Positions 59,542 to 64,000 of a DNA stretch of 64,000 nucleotides are shown here, in pieces. Each line of letters opens with the position of its first letter. Position 1 is the stretch's first letter. The translations under genes were made by a program, and so were the position numbers. Source of the stretch: CBDBON01 sp965208395 (lineage in GTDB: Bacteria; Chloroflexota; Dehalococcoidia; Lucifugimonadales; CBDBON01); contig CBDBON010000001.1 of the NCBI GenBank assembly GCA_965208395.1, forward strand, positions 372,001 through 436,000, in the 5' to 3' direction. The notes under the pieces were generated by a model. The model had not been told where the DNA came from. It saw only the letters and a program-made list of their open reading frames with translations, and searched no databases.

Positions 59542-61719
59542 ATGACTCTAGCAAAGATCGGTTATGGAAAGATGTCGCTGCTGGCCGGCGCTCTGCTGGC
59601 GACGCTGCTCCTGGGGCTGACAGCCTGCGGAGGGGCGGATGAGCCCGAGCCGGCTGCTACGGACACGGCGGCGATCACCGCGGCCGTACAGGCCGCGATG
59701 GGCGGTATGGAGTCGCAGGTCGCGGCAGCCGTTGCGGCCGCCGAGGCCGCGCAGGCCGCCGCCGAGCAGGCGGGACAGCAGGATGTGCCCGATCCGATCT
59801 CGCCTTCGCAGATACAGGCGATGATCGAGGCAGCCGTCTCGGCCGCCGCGCCGGAGACGGCCTCGCCCCAAGAGATACAGGCGATGGTCCAGTCTGCGGT
59901 GCAGGCCTCCGTCACGCCCGGCGCGACCAAGGAGGAGATCGAGGCCCTGGTCAGCCAGGCGGTCTCAGAGTCGGCGGCTTCGATACAGCCTGGCGTCTCC
60001 GCCAGCGAGGTACAGGCGGCAGTCTCCGAGGCCGTAAAGCAGGCGTCGGAAGCTGCAGCCATGGCAGCGACCGAGGCTGCAACAGAGGCTGCAGCCGCGG
60101 CAGCGGCGGCGGCGGCGGCCGGAGCAGCCGCGGGCGCCGGAGTCGGTGAGGAGAAGGTGTTGCGGATATCCAGCAACGCCGCTCCCCCGAACTTCAACCC
60201 CCTGATCGCGGTCAGCCGGACGCAGGGTTGGGTGTTCAACCATATCTACTCGTCCCTGACGATGGCCGATCCAATCGGTCAGAAGATGTCGCCGGACCTG
60301 GCGGAGCGCTGGGATACGGCCATGGACGGCCTATCGACGACCTTCCATCTGCGCAAGAACGCGCTGTGGCATGACGGGACTCCCGTGACGGCGCACGACG
60401 TCGCTTGGACGTACCACATGTACCTGAACGGTGAGACAGGATCGAAGCGCACGGGCGCTCTCTCCCTGATCAAGGGCGCCGAGGCGTACACCTCCGGCGA
60501 GGCCGATACGGTTGAGGGGATCGTCGTGCTCGACGACCATACGATCCGCTTCGACCAGGCGTTCCCCAACATCCTGTTCCTGCAGCAGACCACATATCCG
60601 ATCCTGCCGAAGCACGTCCTCGGCGACGTTCCGGCGGCGGAGCTGGCGAACGAGAAGTTCTTCTTCGACTCTCCACTGGGTTCGGGTCCCTTCAGGTTCG
60701 TCAACTACGTTCCCGACCAGCGGATAGAGTTCGAGGCGAACGACGACTACTACTTCGGGCGGCCGAACATCGATCGTGAGATCCTCTCGATCATCAAGTC
60801 TCCCGACGCCGTCCAGATAGCGCTCCAGCGCGGCGAGATCCACATGCCGATCTTCGACGGCGGTGAGAACGCGTCGACCGAGCAGTTCCAGGCCTTCATC
60901 CAGGACCCGCGGTTCAGGGTGGCGGCCAGCAGAGGCACTACTCTGATCTCCTACGCCTTCAACTCCAGGAACGACTATCTGAACAACGACAAGATGCGCC
61001 AGGCGTTCCTGCACGCGATGGACCGCCAGAAGCTGATCGACACCTTCGCCCAGGGGAACGGGCTGATATTCAACTCCTTCCTGGTCCACGACTGGTACCA
61101 GCAGCCCGACTGGTCGGACAGGTATCCGTACGATCCCGACAAGGCCAGACAGCTAATCGCGGAGTCGGGCTGGGACACCGACAGGGAGATCGGCGTAACC
61201 ATCATCACGGTAACGAGCGAAGAGGCCAGGGCGATGCTGGCGGCGGAGCAGCAGATGCTGGCCGAGGTCGGCATCAAGATAAAGTTCCACGAGGTGGAGC
61301 TCTCCCTCTGGGTCGAGACCTTCTACGAGACGTACGAGTGGGAGCTGATCCGCGTCACCTTCGGCGTATTCCCAGACCCGGACGGCTTCCTCAGCTTCCA
61401 CTTGAGGTCGGGCTCCAGAAACGCGATGGGCTACGCCAACCCGGTGTTGGATCAGAAGATAGACACCGGCAAGCGTTCCATCAGTGTGGAAGAGCGGGCG
61501 ATGATCTACCAGGAGATCAACGAGGAGATGCTCACAACTCTCCCGCTGGCGCCCGTGCACCTGCTGAACCAGTGGTGGATCATTGACAAGAACTTCAGTA
61601 TCCCCTACTTCGATATGCTGCCGGAGGCGACCAACTTCGCTACGGTGCCGATAGGCCCCGGGTACCTGAACCACTCGGACTGGCAGAAGTACCACATAGA
61701 GCAGTGGGACGTCGAATAG
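59542..61719 (+). CDS. ABC importer substrate-binding lipoprotein (family 5) with Ala-rich repeat linker
   Basis: 725 residues, about 180 longer than usual. Lipobox LGLTAC with Cys29. Residues 30-205 are an Ala/Gln/Glu-rich helical region with four degenerate units of about 22 residues (starting SPSQIQAMIEAAV, SPQEIQAMVQSAV, TKEEIEALVSQAV, SASEVQAAVSEAV) and a poly-Ala run. The SBP_bac_5 domain starts at EKVLRISSNAAPPNFNPL and continues with DLAERWDTAMDGLSTTFHLR, HDGTPVTAHDVAWTY and GSGPFRFVNY to the C-terminus. Likely binds peptides, nickel-type or other small ligands. Two permease genes follow. Confidence 0.92.
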   Translation: MTLAKIGYGKMSLLAGALLATLLLGLTACGGADEPEPAATDTAAITAAVQAAMGGMESQVAAAVAAAEAAQAAAEQAGQQDVPDPISPSQIQAMIEAAVSAAAPETASPQEIQAMVQSAVQASVTPGATKEEIEALVSQAVSESAASIQPGVSASEVQAAVSEAVKQASEAAAMAATEAATEAAAAAAAAAAAGAAAGAGVGEEKVLRISSNAAPPNFNPLIAVSRTQGWVFNHIYSSLTMADPIGQKMSPDLAERWDTAMDGLSTTFHLRKNALWHDGTPVTAHDVAWTYHMYLNGETGSKRTGALSLIKGAEAYTSGEADTVEGIVVLDDHTIRFDQAFPNILFLQQTTYPILPKHVLGDVPAAELANEKFFFDSPLGSGPFRFVNYVPDQRIEFEANDDYYFGRPNIDREILSIIKSPDAVQIALQRGEIHMPIFDGGENASTEQFQAFIQDPRFRVAASRGTTLISYAFNSRNDYLNNDKMRQAFLHAMDRQKLIDTFAQGNGLIFNSFLVHDWYQQPDWSDRYPYDPDKARQLIAESGWDTDREIGVTIITVTSEEARAMLAAEQQMLAEVGIKIKFHEVELSLWVETFYETYEWELIRVTFGVFPDPDGFLSFHLRSGSRNAMGYANPVLDQKIDTGKRSISVEERAMIYQEINEEMLTTLPLAPVHLLNQWWIIDKNFSIPYFDMLPEATNFATVPIGPGYLNHSDWQKYHIEQWDVE

Positions 61720-61764
61720 CCGACAGCCCGAACGGCAACCGCCGCGCAGCACCATAGGTTCCGA

Positions 61765-61816
61765 TGAGCTTGGCGGGACACTCTACCGGCACAGAGGTCA
61801 GGGTTCCCGCCAAGCT
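61765..61816 (+). terminator. Long hairpin between substrate-binding and permease genes
   Basis: Perfect 13-bp arms GAGCTTGGCGGGA (61765-61777) and TCCCGCCAAGCTC (61804-61816) with a 26-nt loop, and only a weak TTGT after. Position suits an mRNA-stabilising or partial-termination element that keeps the binding protein in excess over the permeases. The rest of the 165-bp gap shows nothing else. Confidence 0.6.
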
Positions 61817-61884
61817 CTTGTAGCAATCAAAATCCTCTGTCTTCGAGGTAACGGCAGCCTAATCAGCGTCAACGAGCTCATCTC

Positions 61885-62859
61885 TTGGGACCATATCTCC
61901 TACGGCGTCTGAGCCTCTTCGTACCCATGCTGCTGGGCATCACGGTGATAACCTTCGCCGTCGCGAACCTGGCCCCGGGCGACCCCCTATCCGCCCTCAT
62001 CAGTCCGGAGGACCAGCTCAGGGAGCAGGACCTGGAGCGGATGCGCGCGGCGATGGGGCTGGACAGGCCCGCGCCGGTGCGGTACGTCGTCTGGGTCAAG
62101 GAGTTGGTTCAGGGCAACTTCGGCTTCTCCTACTTCACCAAGCAACCCGTACTCGACCGGATCATTCCGCGCCTGGGGCCGACCATCGAGCTCACGGGAG
62201 TCGCGCTCGTCATATCCCTTATCGTGGGCGTCGGATTCGGCGTCATCTCGGCACTGCGTCAATACAGCTTCTGGGACTACGGCCTGAGCGTGCTCTCGCT
62301 GATCGGACTGTCGATTCCCACCTTCTTCTTTGGACTGGTGGCGCTGCTCGTGTTCGGGTTGATATGGCCCGTACTTCCCGTCTTCGGAATGTCCAGCGGA
62401 GAGCCCGACCTGTCCCTGATGGGCAAGATCGGCGATAACCTCAGCCATACGATACTTCCCGCCGCCGTCCTGTCGATCGACCTGGTCGCCACTAACACGC
62501 GCTATGCCCGCACCGCCATGCTGGAGGTGCTGGGGGCGGACTACATCAGGACGGCGCGCGCCAAAGGGCTCTCGAACTGGGTGGTGTTTGGCCGGCACGC
62601 CTTCAGAAACGCCCTGCTCCCGATCATCACAATCACGAGTCTCAGGCTGCCGCTTCTCCTGGGTGGAGCAGTCGTAATCGAGGTCGTATTCTCATGGCCG
62701 GGACTGGGCCAGCTCTCCGTCGACGCCATCCACCAGCGGGACTACCCGGTGCTGATGGCTCTGACTCTGTTCCTGTCGACCCTGGTGTTGTTGTCGAACC
62801 TGATGGCGGACGTTCTCTACGCCTACGCGGATCCCAGGATCCGCTACGGCGACGTATAG
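61885..62859 (+). CDS. ABC importer permease (DppB/OppB family)
   Basis: 324-residue inner-membrane permease with about six helices. PYLLRRLSLFVPMLLGITVITF is the classic N-terminus; APGDPL, RYVVWVKELVQGNFGFSY and the EAA loop DYIRTARAKGLSNWVVFGRHAFRN (ATPase contact) are present, as is EVVFSWPGLGQL. TTG 61885 start, no strong ribosome site. Works with the next permease and the upstream lipoprotein. Confidence 0.92.
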   Translation: MGPYLLRRLSLFVPMLLGITVITFAVANLAPGDPLSALISPEDQLREQDLERMRAAMGLDRPAPVRYVVWVKELVQGNFGFSYFTKQPVLDRIIPRLGPTIELTGVALVISLIVGVGFGVISALRQYSFWDYGLSVLSLIGLSIPTFFFGLVALLVFGLIWPVLPVFGMSSGEPDLSLMGKIGDNLSHTILPAAVLSIDLVATNTRYARTAMLEVLGADYIRTARAKGLSNWVVFGRHAFRNALLPIITITSLRLPLLLGGAVVIEVVFSWPGLGQLSVDAIHQRDYPVLMALTLFLSTLVLLSNLMADVLYAYADPRIRYGDV

Positions 62860-62895
62860 GCCCGGTGAAACGGAGGACTCCGAGGACGGATAGGC

Positions 62896-63786
62896 ATGGC
62901 TATCGATCTGGCTAGAGACGGCGTTGACGAGATAACGAGACGGTCCGGCAGGGGGCTGTGGAGCAGGTTCCGCCGGCACAAGCTGTCCCTGGTCGGAATC
63001 GGGATACTGGCGGTGTTCGCGTTCGGGTCGATCTTCGCTCCGTGGATCTCCTTTCACGACCAGAACTACGTCAATCTGGACAACATCAAGGGGCCGCCGA
63101 CGCTCATCCACTACCTTGGAACCGACTCAGCCGGCCGCGACGTTTGGGCCAGGCTTCTGTTCGGGTCGAGAATCACACTCGTAATCGCCGCCTGCGCGCT
63201 GATTATCGGCGTCACGATAGGGTCGTTGATCGGGCTCGTCTCGGGCTACTTCGGGGGATGGGTAGACAACCTGCTGATGCGTTTCACCGAGCTGGTGATG
63301 ACCTTTCCGGCTCTGTTCGCGCTTATCATCCTGGTCTCGATCCTCGGCGGCAGCGTATTCAACATCATGTGGATAATCGGCATCCTGGGCTGGACAGGCG
63401 TGGCTCGCCTGGTGCGAGGACAGGTGCTCGCCATACGCGAGATGGACTACGTCCAAGCGGCGGAGGCGCTCGGCGCGACCGACACCCGTATCCTGGTGAA
63501 CCACATCCTGCCGGCGACGCTCCCTTACGTCGCCGTCGCCGCCACGCTGGGGCTGGCCAGCGCCATCCTTATCGAAGCGGCTCTCAACTTCCTCGGTCTC
63601 GGGGTACAGATACCGACTCCCACGTGGGGGAATATGATGACGGCGGCCCAGTCGATACACGTCATTCAGAACGAGCCCTGGCTCTGGATACCCCCAGGAC
63701 TCGCGATCGCCCTGACCGTTCTCGCGGTCAACTTCGTCGGCGACGGGCTGAGAGACGCCCTCGATCCCAGAATTCAGATCGAGTGA
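62896..63786 (+). CDS. ABC importer permease (DppC/OppC family)
   Basis: 296 residues with about six helices. FRRHKLSLVGIGILAVF opens it; HYLGTDSAGRDVWARLLFGSRITL and the EAA loop DYVQAAEALGATDTRILVNHILP are diagnostic, then LNFLGLGVQIPTPTWG. It pairs with the DppB-like permease 36 bp upstream. The expected ATPases are not next; a dehydrogenase gene follows. Confidence 0.93.
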   Translation: MAIDLARDGVDEITRRSGRGLWSRFRRHKLSLVGIGILAVFAFGSIFAPWISFHDQNYVNLDNIKGPPTLIHYLGTDSAGRDVWARLLFGSRITLVIAACALIIGVTIGSLIGLVSGYFGGWVDNLLMRFTELVMTFPALFALIILVSILGGSVFNIMWIIGILGWTGVARLVRGQVLAIREMDYVQAAEALGATDTRILVNHILPATLPYVAVAATLGLASAILIEAALNFLGLGVQIPTPTWGNMMTAAQSIHVIQNEPWLWIPPGLAIALTVLAVNFVGDGLRDALDPRIQIE

Positions 63787-63796
63787 GGGAGTGAGT

Positions 63797-64000
63797 GTGA
63801 GAACTGCACTCATCCGGAAGCCGTACGAGGTCGTAATCCAGGAGGCCGAGACTCCCGAGCCGGAGCCGGGGCAGATTCTCATACGCACTACGGTATCCGG
63901 CATCAGCGCCGGGACGGAGATGAACCTCTACAAGGGGACCAATCCGGACCTGGTGAGGCGACGGTGGGGCGAGAGATTCGTATATCCGATGGTCCCCGGA
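63797..64000 (+). CDS. Zinc-type alcohol dehydrogenase (MDR family), 3' end outside window
   Basis: The first 68 codons run open to the right edge. VRTALIRKPYEVVIQEAETPEPEPGQILIRTTVSGISAGTEM (read in two parts) is the N-terminal GroES-like domain of medium-chain dehydrogenases; SGISAGTEM replaces the usual zinc-cysteine motif (GICGTD), as in some non-zinc branches. GTG 63797 follows GGGAG; GTG 63791 is in frame too. Starts 10 bp after the permease. Confidence 0.75.
   Translation, partial: MRTALIRKPYEVVIQEAETPEPEPGQILIRTTVSGISAGTEMNLYKGTNPDLVRRRWGERFVYPMVPG

Overview
This window is GC-rich, densely packed bacterial chromosome with many 4-17 bp gene overlaps, many GTG/TTG starts and third codon positions that are nearly all G or C. 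The gene families suggest a free-living, mostly aerobic, heterotrophic Chloroflexota relative, possibly near Dehalococcoidia/SAR202. The pointers are a UPF0182 membrane protein, an LLM flavin oxidoreductase, SDRs, an orphan molybdenum hydroxylase, glcDEF, a T-box leader before leuS and Ala-rich lipoprotein substrate-binding proteins. That placement is inference; no rRNA or other phylogenetic marker lies in the window.

Layout. 0-5.4 kb: the 3' part of a principal-type sigma factor, a convergent rtcB-archease RNA-ligase pair, and an orphan xanthine-dehydrogenase-type large subunit. 5.4-17.7 kb: a long plus-strand operon carrying most of arginine biosynthesis (argJ, argB, argD, argG, argH) with UPF0182, an acyl-CoA dehydrogenase, a MaoC protein, rpe and an FAH-family protein interleaved; argD carries a one-base frameshift. 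argC lies apart at 25.8 kb. 17.6-27 kb: tsaD, a bacterial-PH-like membrane protein, a thioredoxin reductase, an SDR, an LLM oxidoreductase, RidA, a 3-hydroxyacyl-CoA dehydrogenase, a HEAT-repeat protein, endonuclease III, argC and tRNA-Glu(TTC). 27-32.8 kb: an SDR, a DUF4349-PKD lipoprotein, a duplicated hairpin repeat, Nudix, a tartrate-dehydrogenase-like enzyme and a hydantoinase.

32.9-35.5 kb is a visibly less GC-rich minus-strand island with an APH-type kinase, a beheaded histidine-phosphatase fragment, a HAD phosphatase and an intact histidine phosphatase. 35.6-38 kb holds two tandem D-threonine-aldolase-like genes, the second without the PLP lysine. 38-48 kb: T-box plus leuS, a DAO-family oxidase, leuB, an Ldh_2-family dehydrogenase, a PNPOx-like protein, an MFS exporter and aroC. 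48-53 kb: a glycolate oxidase operon (glcD, glcE, glcF) that runs into an SDR whose catalytic Ser/Tyr/Lys are all replaced. 53-59.3 kb: hisC, ugd, a YyaL/DUF255 protein and an NHL-repeat thioredoxin. 59.5-64 kb: an oligopeptide-type ABC importer (lipoprotein plus two permeases; no ATPase in view) and the start of an MDR alcohol dehydrogenase.

The most striking observation is in the NHL-repeat thioredoxin. Its reading frame contains an in-frame TGA exactly where family members have the first cysteine of the redox CxxC. A 7-bp hairpin with a G in its tetraloop begins 18 nt after that TGA, as expected for a bacterial SECIS element. It is therefore a candidate, to my knowledge undescribed, selenoprotein form of the NHLRC2-like family. 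Other points of interest are REP-like repeats that have become coding sequence at the ugd/hisC junction, the catalytically degenerate SDR and D-threonine-aldolase paralogs, and the repeat-built Ala-rich linker of the ABC lipoprotein.
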